Of a DNA stretch of 13,511 nucleotides, positions 1-7,654 are shown in pieces. The position numbers and the translations under genes were made by a program. Under the pieces are notes generated by a model. The model saw only the letters and a list, made by a program, of their open reading frames with translations. It was not told where the DNA came from and did not search any database. Position 1 is the stretch's first letter, and each line of letters begins with the position of its first letter. The stretch is from contig JALZVN010000114.1 in assembly GCA_023299965.1 (NCBI GenBank), forward strand, positions 1 through 13,511, written 5' to 3'. Source of the stretch: Saprospiraceae bacterium (GTDB lineage: Bacteria > Bacteroidota > Bacteroidia > Chitinophagales > Saprospiraceae).

Positions 1-2
1 AA

Positions 3-368
3 ATTGCGGAAGAGCTAGAGCATATCAAAACGGATAAGTTTTTCGATAGAATGGACGAGTTGTTAGGCTTTCCTACTACTGATCCACATGGTTCTCCGAT
101 ACCAGATAAGAATGGGAATTTTAACAAGCCGAATTACAAAAGGCTTTCTCAGATTGCTTTGAATAAATCCGTATTGGTCAAAGCCCTGCGAGAAAGCTCA
201 AATGATTTTTTATTGTATTTGAATAAGAAGTCAATTCAATTGAATACCAAAATAATGGTTACCCATATTGAGTCTTTTGATGGCAGCTACACCGTCTCTT
301 ATGATGCTAATTCCGATGTCGTTTTGAGTAAGACAATCTGCGACAAGATCTTAGTCGAAGAGGTATAA
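3..368 (+). CDS. DtxR/MntR-family metal-dependent transcriptional regulator, C-terminal part (5' end outside window)
   Basis: The reading frame is open to the window edge, so the first ATG at 51 is internal and the N-terminal winged helix is missing. What remains is the end of the metal-binding/dimerisation domain, with an EELEH stretch at 9-23 followed by the family hallmark DELLGFP..DPHGSPIPD, and then a small SH3-like (FeoA-type) domain over roughly the last 75 residues. Proteins of this family bind DNA when loaded with Fe2+ or Mn2+ and repress metal uptake genes. The visible ligand set is Glu (codon 9-11), Glu (18-20) and His (21-23). This matches the E-xx-EH arrangement of MntR rather than the Cys-xx-EH of DtxR, so Mn2+ sensing is my inference. 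The SH3-like tail is a DtxR/IdeR feature that Bacillus MntR lacks. The gene converges on dnaG with 50 bp between stop codons. No target operator or metal transporter is visible here. Confidence 0.85.
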   Translation: MAEELEHIKTDKFFDRMDELLGFPTTDPHGSPIPDKNGNFNKPNYKRLSQIALNKSVLVKALRESSNDFLLYLNKKSIQLNTKIMVTHIESFDGSYTVSYDANSDVVLSKTICDKILVEEV

Positions 369-418
369 ATTTTCCTGTTCACCAAGAGAGAAAGCATTAA
401 CTACAATCGTTTAAAAGC

Positions 419-2410
419 TTAATGGGTCAAAACAATACGCAGCTCTTTCGCTAATTGATTGCGAATCTCAAGCAGCTTTTGATGGGTCTTAACTAGTCTT
501 ATAATATTTGCATCCTTAGCTTTCATCTTTTCCTTATTCTCCGCCATCATCGCTTTTATTTTTGTAATCTTGAAGTACTTCAAGGCCTGCATACATTCCT
601 CAAAGAAATTTTCTTCTGGAAAGGGCTGTGTGCGCAGCGTCATGTCATGCATGTCTTCCCAGTTGTGCGAGTAGGTGAATTCTTCAGAACATAAGGTTAC
701 TGCAGAAGTTCGGATTTCTTTATCTTGATGATTGATGAATATTTTTGCACTAATATCCTTACCTGCATTGATTCTCTCTTTGGCGAAGTTAATCATAGCT
801 TTATAGGTAGGGTTTTTGAAGTGATCCAAAACGTCCTCCAGATTAGCTACGAGCAACTGACCTAAACTGATATCTTGTCCTTCTTCTTCTGGTATTTGCT
901 TGTCTCCGTAGTTAAGTAATAGTTTCAGGATGTCTCTTTCTTTGTAGAAACTACTTTGTGGTTTGTTTTGTGGAGTGTTAGGAGAGGGTGTGAATTCATC
1001 TTCTGTTCCTGGGGGTGGAAAGTCTAAAGGAGGCATATCTCCTTGTGATTGAGCTAGTGCTTGATCTCTTTCATTCCTTGCCGTTTCTCTTTTTTGATCG
1101 GCCCATTTTTGAGATAGGTTAGTTTTGAGTGCTTTATTAGCCGTCTCCATAAGCACAGATTCGTCTATCTCAAGCAAGCCTGAGCACTCCTTGATATATA
1201 CGGATCGCTTTATAGGGTCAGGTATCTTAGCGATGCTGTTTACTATCTCATTGATACTTTTACTCTTTTGGATAGGATCGTTTTTACTTTCCTCAATAAG
1301 ACTTTTAGTCTTAAACAATATAAAGTCTTGGCTCTTATCAGCTAAAAATTGAGTAAACTCTGTACTCCCCAATTTTTGAACAAGTGAATCGGGATCTTCT
1401 CCTTCTGGCAATGGGACTACGGATACATTCAGATCTTGGCTCAACGCAAGATCCAATCCTCTACTAGCCGCTTTGATTCCAGCAGCATCGCCATCATAAA
1501 GTAGTTTGATGTTGGAAGTGAATCGTTTGACCAATCTGATCTGGTCTTCCGTGAGTGCGGTACCAGAAGATGCCACTACATTTTCTACACCAGCTTGAGA
1601 TAATGAAATAACATCTGTATATCCCTCTACAAGAATACATTCATCTAAGCTTCGAATGGATTTCTTAGCATGATATATACCATAGAGTATTTTGCTTTTG
1701 ATGTATAACTCAGTCTCCGGCGAGTTGACATACTTTGGGCTTTTCTTATCGGTTTTGAGTGTACGCCCTGCGAAGGCAATCGGCTTTCCACTCAGATTGT
1801 GAATAGTAAACATGACTCTCTCCCGAAAGAAATCTTTGTCATAGTTATTTGTCAATCGAACCTGCTTCAAGAGTTCGATATTGTATCCAGCTTTCTTTGC
1901 GGCATTTGTAAGTCCTGCCGGTTCAGAAGAAGAATAGCCCAATCCAAATTTACGGATCGTGTTCTCTAAGTAACTTCGAGATTTGAAATAGCTCAATCCC
2001 ACAGATTTACCTTCATCGCTGCTAAGCAACTGCTCAGAAAAGTACTGCTCTGCAAACTGATTGACTAGGTATAAACTATCTTGATGTTGCTTCTGCTTTT
2101 GATGTTCTTCAGAGGTGGCTGTTTCTTCAATTTCTATATTAAATTTGCCAGCTAAGTGACGTAAAGCCTCTGGGAAGTTAAAGCCCTCATGCTCCATAAC
2201 AAACTGCACGGAATTGCCCCCCTTGCCACATCCAAAACATTTGTAGATTCCCTTGGTAGGAGAAACAGAAAAAGAGGGAGTCTTCTCATTATGGAATGGG
2301 CATAAACCAATCATGTTGGCACCACGCCTCTTTAGATTTACGTAGTCATTCACAACGTCTTCTATACGAGCGTTTTCAATGATATTATTTACGGAGCGTT
2401 CGGTGATCAT
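419..2410 (-). CDS. dnaG: DNA primase DnaG
   Basis: Synthesises the RNA primers used by DNA polymerase at the replication fork, acting with the replicative helicase. Three regions can be read. First, an N-terminal CHC2 zinc-binding domain has C37, H40, C58 and C61 (CPFH..CFGCG). Second, the catalytic core has the basic ERVMFTIHN segment near 197-205 and a TOPRIM fold with E262 (VEGYTD), D306 and D308 (YDGDAAG), plus EGEDPD at 336-341. Third, a proline-rich linker (about 450-490) leads to a C-terminal helical domain expected to bind DnaB. At 663 residues it is close to the usual primase length and looks intact. The start codon at 2410 gives the normal MITERSVNNI N-terminus. A TATTTTTG (TAnnTTTG-like) element on this strand lies only about 4 nt upstream of the ATG, so a leaderless transcript is possible, but I see no good -33 partner. 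It is not in the rpsU-dnaG-rpoD arrangement of proteobacteria. Confidence 0.97.
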   Translation of the reverse strand: MITERSVNNIIENARIEDVVNDYVNLKRRGANMIGLCPFHNEKTPSFSVSPTKGIYKCFGCGKGGNSVQFVMEHEGFNFPEALRHLAGKFNIEIEETATSEEHQKQKQHQDSLYLVNQFAEQYFSEQLLSSDEGKSVGLSYFKSRSYLENTIRKFGLGYSSSEPAGLTNAAKKAGYNIELLKQVRLTNNYDKDFFRERVMFTIHNLSGKPIAFAGRTLKTDKKSPKYVNSPETELYIKSKILYGIYHAKKSIRSLDECILVEGYTDVISLSQAGVENVVASSGTALTEDQIRLVKRFTSNIKLLYDGDAAGIKAASRGLDLALSQDLNVSVVPLPEGEDPDSLVQKLGSTEFTQFLADKSQDFILFKTKSLIEESKNDPIQKSKSINEIVNSIAKIPDPIKRSVYIKECSGLLEIDESVLMETANKALKTNLSQKWADQKRETARNERDQALAQSQGDMPPLDFPPPGTEDEFTPSPNTPQNKPQSSFYKERDILKLLLNYGDKQIPEEEGQDISLGQLLVANLEDVLDHFKNPTYKAMINFAKERINAGKDISAKIFINHQDKEIRTSAVTLCSEEFTYSHNWEDMHDMTLRTQPFPEENFFEECMQALKYFKITKIKAMMAENKEKMKAKDANIIRLVKTHQKLLEIRNQLAKELRIVLTH

Positions 2411-2663
2411 AAAACAAAAATACGATTATCTATCAATTATATGCATTTAAAACAAGTTGTTAAAATATTTAACGCTGCATATGTCGGCATGTAAGGCGCT
2501 GTAAAATAGCCACTTACGTAAACTGTTAGATATTAACATTAAAATTTTCAACTAAATCGAATATAAAGGCGTTATTCTTACAACCTTAGCAAATAAAAGC
2601 AAGTCTACCAATCAAAAAAGATTATAATGGGTGTTCTCATATATAATAGTGTGTGGTTTGAAT

Positions 2664-2698
2664 GCAGCGAGATTATTAATTAATCTTGCTGCTTTTTT
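2664..2698 (+). terminator. Orphan intrinsic (Rho-independent) terminator
   Basis: The 12-bp stem pairs 2664-2675 (GCAGCGAGATTA) with 2681-2692 (TAATCTTGCTGC). It contains one G-T wobble, has a 5-nt loop, and is followed directly by six T residues (2693-2698). This is a textbook terminator on the + strand. No coding gene on that strand precedes it: the nearest upstream + strand gene ends at 368, and dnaG reads away from it. It therefore suggests a short non-coding transcript starting somewhere in about 2420-2650, or it is a relic. Confidence 0.7.
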
Positions 2699-2923
2699 GA
2701 TTTTAAGACCACTTGCTCTTTTCCGATCCTTTGTTGAAAAGCTACAATATTCTCACTACCTATATTACCAACTGTGCGTATGTTAAGCTAGTAAAATTAG
2801 TACACATTTCTCAGTGTCATCGATGACTTATTTTTCGTCAATCATCTTGCAAATAATCAAGAGTACCTTTATAAGCCTGTGAATTAGTATAAAATCAATT
2901 TTGAATTTCACAGACGAGTCACT

Positions 2924-2972
2924 TTTAGCTCCACGTAGGGCGCTAAATAGAGTAAGTTTAGCTACAGCTAAA
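2924..2972. repeat. Cluster of TTTAGC / GCTAAA half-sites
   Basis: Four copies of the hexamer lie within 49 bp in alternating orientation: TTTAGC at 2924, GCTAAA at 2942, TTTAGCT at 2957 and AGCTAAA at 2966. The last two form a perfect 7-bp inverted repeat around an AC centre. The arrangement resembles paired operator half-sites about 270 bp upstream of the kinase start. The binding protein, if any, is unknown. Confidence 0.3.
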
Positions 2973-3237
2973 TAACTGAGGGATAATGACGTATATCAAA
3001 GATTAAATTTTCTGAAATTTTTGCCGGATTTCATTTTAGACAATGAATCGAATGAATAAAATTACGCCTTTAGCAATTCTGTGTACATAATGTTATCACT
3101 TGACTTATATTTTAGTATGTGGTTTGGTATCGTATCGGCATCATATTTGCAAATTTCCTTATGAAAAAGTCCATTGCAGTAGATTCGCACACACTTTGTT
3201 GGAATCACTGCAAGTAGTAATACTATAAAATAGACCT

Positions 3238-5820
3238 ATGAAAAAGTATAATTGCATGCATTTTGTCATCACAGCTTTAGTGATGTTTGCATCATTTAGT
3301 CTCACCGCCAGTGAGGAACCTAAATCTTTTGAGGATTACGAGATCATTAGCCAGACTAAGAGTGGAAAAGAAAAGATTGCCGCTCTTAATATGATGGTTA
3401 GTAAGCTCATCAAAGAGAAAAATCTCACAAGAGCTGAAGCTTTAGTTGAAAAAATCAATCAAGAGATTGGCGCCGACGATAAAATTGGCAACGCATTTCT
3501 CAATGTCAATAAAGGAATTCTATATAAGTCTAATTACGATTACAAAAATGCATTGACTCATTTTTATACTGCACTACAGTCTGCTGTGAATGCTGATGAC
3601 AGACATCAAATTGCAGTTTGTAAAAATGAAATAGGACACGTTTTCCTTTTACAGAATGATTATGATGAAGCAGAACTTAACCTCAATGATGCGCTTTCCA
3701 TTAGAGAGGGTAAGCAAGATATGAGAGGGTCATCCGAGACGCATATTCTTTTAGGTAAATTATTTTTTGAAAAAGAATTGTTTGGAAAAGCAAAGCAGCA
3801 TTATAAAAGAGCGTTTGATCTGATGGTGAAGATGCAAGATTTAAACGGCGCTGCAGATTTGGCTTCTGATCTTGGAAACATAGATTTTATCCTAGATGAT
3901 TATGAAGGATCATTAGTGTACTACAATACTTCTCGAGATGTATATAATCAAGGTGGAGATAAAGAAAAGCTAGCCCGTAATTTATGGGATATCGCCAAAG
4001 TGTACGCTGCGCAAGGAAACTTGAAGTATGCTACAGAAACGAACTTGGAAGCTTTAGCTATATGGAAAACTATAGGCTCTAAATTAGGTATTGCAGATTC
4101 TTATTTGAGAATTGGGAATAACTATATTTCAAGGAATAATAAAAATTCAGCACAAGAGTACCTTGAGAAATCAGCTGATGTAATCAAAACTGAAGTGAAC
4201 ACGTACGGATCTTTTAAGATTTTTAAGGGCTTGTCTGTAGCTTTCGAAAAGATGGGCGACTACAAGCAGGCTTATCAATACCACGTTTACTTTGATAAAA
4301 GTAAGGACGTTGCGTTTAACAAGGATAAATCAGAGGCAATGTACGAGTTGAGTACTAGATATAATTCTCAATTTGCTGCTGCTGAAAAAGAACAAAAGAT
4401 CGAGAAGTTGGAGATTTCAAACTCAGCTTCAAGTAAGATGAAAAAATTCCTTTTGGCTGTGATAGGACTAGGACTTATGTTGATGTACAACTTGTTCTCT
4501 AGCAACAAGAGAAAGAAAAGAGATAATGCAATCTTGACGGACAAGAATGCAGAAATTGAAGTACAACAAACGAAGATCAATAAGCAAAATGACTTGCTAG
4601 AATTGAAAAATGATTCGTTGAATAACTTGAATAGCAAGTTAGTTGGGGAGATGGCTGAAAGAGAATCAATCGAGAAATCTTCTTTTGCAAGAGATAGATT
4701 CCTGGCGACCATGAGTCATGAGATGAGAACGCCGCTAAATACTATCGTAGGTATATCTCACTTATTGATGGAGAATGATCCAAGAGATGAACAAAGAGAA
4801 CAAATCAGAAACTTACAGTTCTCTGCAAACAGTATGACTGTATTTGTCAATGATGTTCTAGATTTTTCTAAGATAGAGGCTGGTAAGCTTACACTAGATA
4901 ATAGAGAATTCTCACCAAGACCATTATTTGAAAATTTGAAGAAACAGTTTGAAAATCCTATTCAGGATAAAGGATTGAATTTTTCATTTAGCTATGATGA
5001 AAGAATCCCAACGATATTGGATGGTGATTCAGCTAGAATTAATCAGATCTTCAATAATATCCTTAGTCAGGCTATGGATAACACGGAGCGTGGGATGATT
5101 GATATGCAGGTGGTGTTGGAGGATTACAATACTAAGAATGCAAAGATCCGAGTAAAAGTAAAAGATACTGGACATGGCCTAGACAAAGAATTGCTAGACA
5201 AGATGTTCCAAGATACCAATCCAGAGGATGACATTTTTGAAGGGTATCAGCGCAATAGTATTGGTTTAAATATGGCTAAACGTTTGGTGGAAATCCAAAA
5301 CGGTAAGATAGATATTAAGAGTACAGTAGGAGAGGGGACGCTATATAGTGTTATCCTTCCTTTTAAGATCAACAAACGTATCCAAGAAGAGTCTGTATCA
5401 GTTCATGAGATTGAAAACGCATTAGAAGGGATAAATATTCTAATTGTAGAGGATAATAAAATTAACCAACTGGTTGTAGCCAAAATGCTGAATGACAAAG
5501 GAATTCAGACAGTGACTGCAGATAATGGAGCAGAGGCTTTGCAGGAAGTGAAGATGCATCATTTTGATCTTATTCTAATGGATATTCAGATGCCGATTAT
5601 GGATGGGTATAAAGCTACCTCTGAAATCCGAGCGATGGAAGATAACACAAAGAGCGATGTGCCGATTATTGCATTGACTGCATCAGCCTTTTTATCCGAG
5701 TTAGAAAAAGCTAAATTGTTTGGAATGAATGAGCACGTTGGAAAGCCATTTAGTCCAGAAGAATTGATGGAAAAAATTAATGCTTGCATGACTAGATTTA
5801 AAACTAGATCTGCAACGTAA
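3238..5820 (+). CDS. TPR-containing hybrid histidine kinase with fused receiver domain
   Basis: Signal-transduction protein of 860 residues. In order: a signal peptide (1-24, likely cut after LTA); about seven TPR units with a 40-residue period (about 79-370), predicted periplasmic; a transmembrane helix (about 404-421); a coiled coil (about 425-485); a HisKA dimerisation domain with phospho-acceptor H494 (SHEMRTPLN); a HATPase_c domain (about 590-710); and a receiver domain (731-855) with E738/D739, phospho-acceptor D782, T814 and K836 all intact. There is no DNA-binding output domain, so a partner phosphotransfer protein or regulator must lie elsewhere. The ATPase domain is unusual. The N-box reads NNILSQAMDNT, with Q611 where the Mg-ATP-coordinating Asn normally sits. 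The G2 box reads RNSIGLN (672-678) in place of GTGLGL. The G1 box DTGHG (643-647) is retained. Kinase activity is therefore uncertain. The gene is monocistronic, ending at a strong convergent terminator. Confidence 0.92.
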   Translation: MKKYNCMHFVITALVMFASFSLTASEEPKSFEDYEIISQTKSGKEKIAALNMMVSKLIKEKNLTRAEALVEKINQEIGADDKIGNAFLNVNKGILYKSNYDYKNALTHFYTALQSAVNADDRHQIAVCKNEIGHVFLLQNDYDEAELNLNDALSIREGKQDMRGSSETHILLGKLFFEKELFGKAKQHYKRAFDLMVKMQDLNGAADLASDLGNIDFILDDYEGSLVYYNTSRDVYNQGGDKEKLARNLWDIAKVYAAQGNLKYATETNLEALAIWKTIGSKLGIADSYLRIGNNYISRNNKNSAQEYLEKSADVIKTEVNTYGSFKIFKGLSVAFEKMGDYKQAYQYHVYFDKSKDVAFNKDKSEAMYELSTRYNSQFAAAEKEQKIEKLEISNSASSKMKKFLLAVIGLGLMLMYNLFSSNKRKKRDNAILTDKNAEIEVQQTKINKQNDLLELKNDSLNNLNSKLVGEMAERESIEKSSFARDRFLATMSHEMRTPLNTIVGISHLLMENDPRDEQREQIRNLQFSANSMTVFVNDVLDFSKIEAGKLTLDNREFSPRPLFENLKKQFENPIQDKGLNFSFSYDERIPTILDGDSARINQIFNNILSQAMDNTERGMIDMQVVLEDYNTKNAKIRVKVKDTGHGLDKELLDKMFQDTNPEDDIFEGYQRNSIGLNMAKRLVEIQNGKIDIKSTVGEGTLYSVILPFKINKRIQEESVSVHEIENALEGINILIVEDNKINQLVVAKMLNDKGIQTVTADNGAEALQEVKMHHFDLILMDIQMPIMDGYKATSEIRAMEDNTKSDVPIIALTASAFLSELEKAKLFGMNEHVGKPFSPEELMEKINACMTRFKTRSAT

Positions 5821-5838
5821 AAAGAAAAAAATATAAGT

Positions 5839-5872
5839 AAAAAAGGCGGACTCTTATTTGAGCCCGCCTTTT
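5839..5872. terminator. Bidirectional intrinsic terminator between the kinase and dapB
   Basis: Arms GGCGGACTC (5845-5853) and GAGCCCGCC (5860-5868) pair with one A-C mismatch around a 6-nt loop. An A-run precedes the stem and TTTT follows it, so it can terminate in both directions. It lies 25 bp after the kinase stop and 25 bp past the end of the convergent dapB, as expected for a shared terminator. Confidence 0.88.
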
Positions 5873-5896
5873 CTATTTGTATGCTCACGTGATATT

Positions 5897-6616
5897 TTAC
5901 TTTATCCCTAGCATGTCATTCATTTCAAAATAGCCAGTTTTACCTACTACCCATTTTGCAGCTTGATAAGCGCCATTTGCAAATCCAGCTCTACTATGCG
6001 CCACGTGTGTGAGGCTTATTTCATCTTCAATAGATTTGAAAAATGTTGTGTGTGTTCCTGGTACACCGTCCTCTCTTTTTGCTGTAATTACGAGCTCGCT
6101 ATTGTCTTTTGCTTCATCAAGTACCCAGCTTTTCTTGTGACTCAACCCAGTTATCAAATGTTCCGTAAGTCTAATAGCTGTTCCACTTGGAGCATCTAAC
6201 TTTTCTTTATGATGTATCTCTTCAACACTGGTGTTGTAGTTGTTGTAATTGTTCAGAAGTTTAGCTGCATATCTGTTCAGCTCAAAGAACAAGTTGACAC
6301 CCAAGCTGAAGTTGGGAGCATAAAATAACGCAGTCTTATTTTTGTCCGCTAATGCTTTTGCTGCATCCAATTTTTCTAACCAAGCTGTTGTGCCTGATAC
6401 TACTGGGATGCCATTTTCCAAACAACATTTGATGTTTTCAAAAGCATTTTCCGGACGTGAAAATTCTATGCATACATCCGGGGCAATAATGGATAAGTCT
6501 TTGATCTCGTTGATGTTCTTAGAGCTGATACGAAGCACTATTTCATCATTTTGCTTAAGCGCAATTTTTTCAATTTCCTTTCCCATCTTGCCATATCCAA
6601 TTAAGGCTATTTTCAT
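5897..6616 (-). CDS. dapB: 4-hydroxy-tetrahydrodipicolinate reductase
   Basis: NAD(P)H-dependent cytosolic enzyme of the diaminopimelate/lysine pathway, supplying meso-DAP for peptidoglycan and lysine for protein. The N-terminal Rossmann nucleotide-binding motif is GYGKMG (7-12). SGTT lies at 74-77 and YAPNFSLGVN at 99-108. The catalytic/substrate segment EEIHHKEKLDAPSGTA (132-147) carries the His pair at 135-136, K139 and the DAPSGTA phosphate/carboxylate loop. At 239 residues it is shorter than the E. coli enzyme (about 270), which is normal for Bacteroidota DapB. The start at 6616 gives the canonical MKIALIGYGKMG. In many Bacteroidota dapB sits directly behind parA-parB; here it is about 6 kb from parA, on the other strand. 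It has its own promoter-like sequence upstream. Confidence 0.96.
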   Translation of the reverse strand: MKIALIGYGKMGKEIEKIALKQNDEIVLRISSKNINEIKDLSIIAPDVCIEFSRPENAFENIKCCLENGIPVVSGTTAWLEKLDAAKALADKNKTALFYAPNFSLGVNLFFELNRYAAKLLNNYNNYNTSVEEIHHKEKLDAPSGTAIRLTEHLITGLSHKKSWVLDEAKDNSELVITAKREDGVPGTHTTFFKSIEDEISLTHVAHSRAGFANGAYQAAKWVVGKTGYFEMNDMLGIK

Positions 6617-6634
6617 TTCTTTCTATTTTGAAGC

Positions 6635-6665
6635 CAATATTACTCCATTGAAATGAGAAAACAAA
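6635..6665 (-). promoter_or_regulatory. Putative Bacteroidota-type promoter for dapB
   Basis: Read on the minus strand, TTTG (6665-6662) is followed by a 19-nt spacer and then TAATATTG (6642-6635). This is one mismatch from the Bacteroidota -7 consensus TAnnTTTG and the spacing fits the known -33/-7 layout. A start site near 6628 would leave a leader of about 12 nt before the dapB ATG. It lies in the 61-bp gap between the RDD gene and dapB, so dapB can probably be transcribed on its own. Confidence 0.45.
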
Positions 6666-6677
6666 AAATGACTGTTA

Positions 6678-7136
6678 TTAATCAAAAACTACGTAGGTGT
6701 CTGAGTACTTATCGTGCCAGTTGTCATTCAGTCCAGGTAGGTATGAAAAAGCCTCTATAGGTACTAATCGCCAGATACTACGCAATAGGTAGGTTTTGAA
6801 ACTGATTTGAATTTCACTTTTATGCTTCACTCTAGTTTGCGTGAGGTACTTTCCAAAGGATTTACCATTGAAGAGATATTCTGTCGAATAAAATAAGAGT
6901 AAAGTGGAATTAAAAATTATAAAATCGAAGAATGGATTAAATTGATTTGCGTTGAAGAAAAGATATTGGACAGAGCTGATGTAGCCAACTAGAACACCTG
7001 CAAAAGTAGCTAGGCAGTAAATGCTTAAATAATCAATTAAAAAGCTAACGCATCTAAGATAAAGTGGGGCCTGGATTTCTATCCTGCTGCTGCGTGCAAG
7101 ATCAGAGTCAATGATATGATTAAGGTTGTAGTCCAT
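6678..7136 (-). CDS. RDD-family integral membrane protein
   Basis: Small membrane protein of 152 residues with the RDD signature. The conserved Arg (R28) and Asp (D35) lie at the start of the first transmembrane helix (about 29-53). A second helix (about 72-89) ends before the conserved GKSFGKYLTQTRV loop (91-103). The C-terminus WHDKYSDTYVV is also typical. Function in this family is mostly unknown; some members are implicated in ion exchange. The start at 7136 lies immediately downstream (in mRNA sense) of one arm of a 10-bp inverted repeat that could fold over the initiation region. It precedes dapB on the same strand with a 61-bp gap, but a promoter-like site in the gap argues against strict co-transcription. 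No functional link to lysine synthesis is implied. Confidence 0.85.
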   Translation of the reverse strand: MDYNLNHIIDSDLARSSRIEIQAPLYLRCVSFLIDYLSIYCLATFAGVLVGYISSVQYLFFNANQFNPFFDFIIFNSTLLLFYSTEYLFNGKSFGKYLTQTRVKHKSEIQISFKTYLLRSIWRLVPIEAFSYLPGLNDNWHDKYSDTYVVFD

Positions 7137-7198
7137 AGATAAACCATTTTATATGTTGAATTGACTTAAAGCCAAGACGCCATAGATTTGGTTTATCT
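7137..7198 (-). promoter_or_regulatory. Inverted repeat in the leader of the RDD gene
   Basis: AGATAAACCA (7137-7146) and TGGTTTATCT (7189-7198) are perfect 10-bp complements separated by 42 nt. In the RDD mRNA the second arm ends directly before the AUG at 7136, so a folded leader would occlude the ribosome landing site. A direct repeat CCATAGAT (7133-7140 and 7180-7187) overlaps the arms. Regulation is an inference; a protein-binding site or chance are alternatives. Confidence 0.35.
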
Positions 7199-7524
7199 TA
7201 ATGTTTTCATGGGGTCGAATAATAATTTGGGTGGATACAATAAATACAATATTTTCTAAAGTTTAGTTCTTTAGAATGGAGATAAAATATGTCAGTAAAG
7301 CACTTAGTCAATTAGTTTACATATCTATGTTTCTTTGGGTGGCTAAACGGGCTCATCCGTTTGTATCTAGCACCCGCATAGTATTTTCAGCATAGTCGTG
7401 CTTAGTCTGTGCTGTCGCCCAGCCGTCATCACTCCTTGCTTCAATATACTACGAGTGCACTAGATATCACTGCTATCCCTGCCACATTAGATATTGCCAG
7501 TAAGGAGATTTCGTAATTAAATAA

Positions 7525-7565
7525 ACTGACAATCCAATTGTTGGACACCAAAATAGATTGTCAGT
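7525..7565. repeat. 10-bp perfect inverted repeat
   Basis: ACTGACAATC (7525-7534) and GATTGTCAGT (7556-7565) are perfect complements with 21 nt between them. Inside, TCCAA (7533-7537) can pair with TTGGA (7541-7545), overlapping the outer stem by two bases. No T-run follows, so it is not a classic terminator. No transposase is present, so calling it an insertion-sequence end would be speculation. Confidence 0.5.
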
Positions 7566-7654
7566 ATTCTCAGATTTGAATATGAATTCTTAAGTTTTGG
7601 ATCGTTTCTCATGCTCCTGAAAAGTCTCCCAAACGCGCTTCGGAGGAGTACACC

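Larger units (their letters stand above)
2411..3237. other. 827-bp gene-free region between dnaG and the hybrid kinase
   Basis: AT-rich, with stops in all frames and no reading frame that looks coding. It contains an isolated intrinsic terminator (2664-2698), a group of TTTAGC/GCTAAA half-sites (2924-2972) and the leader of the kinase gene. The two genes are divergent, so promoters for both should lie here. Much of the interior has no assignable function from sequence alone; it may hold a small RNA or a decayed gene. Confidence 0.6.

Noticed and set aside
5885..5892. TCACGTGA core resembling parS (also TCACGTGA near 9030)
   Set aside because: Only the central 8 bp match; the outer arms of the parS 16-mer are absent, one copy is inside a coding region, and both are far from parA.
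7276..7395. 39-codon + strand ORF with a hydrophobic middle
   Set aside because: No recognisable start context, no homology I can name, and a length expected by chance in a gap of this size.
7525..7565. Insertion-sequence terminal repeats
   Set aside because: The arms are only 21 nt apart and no transposase or fragment of one is visible anywhere in the window.
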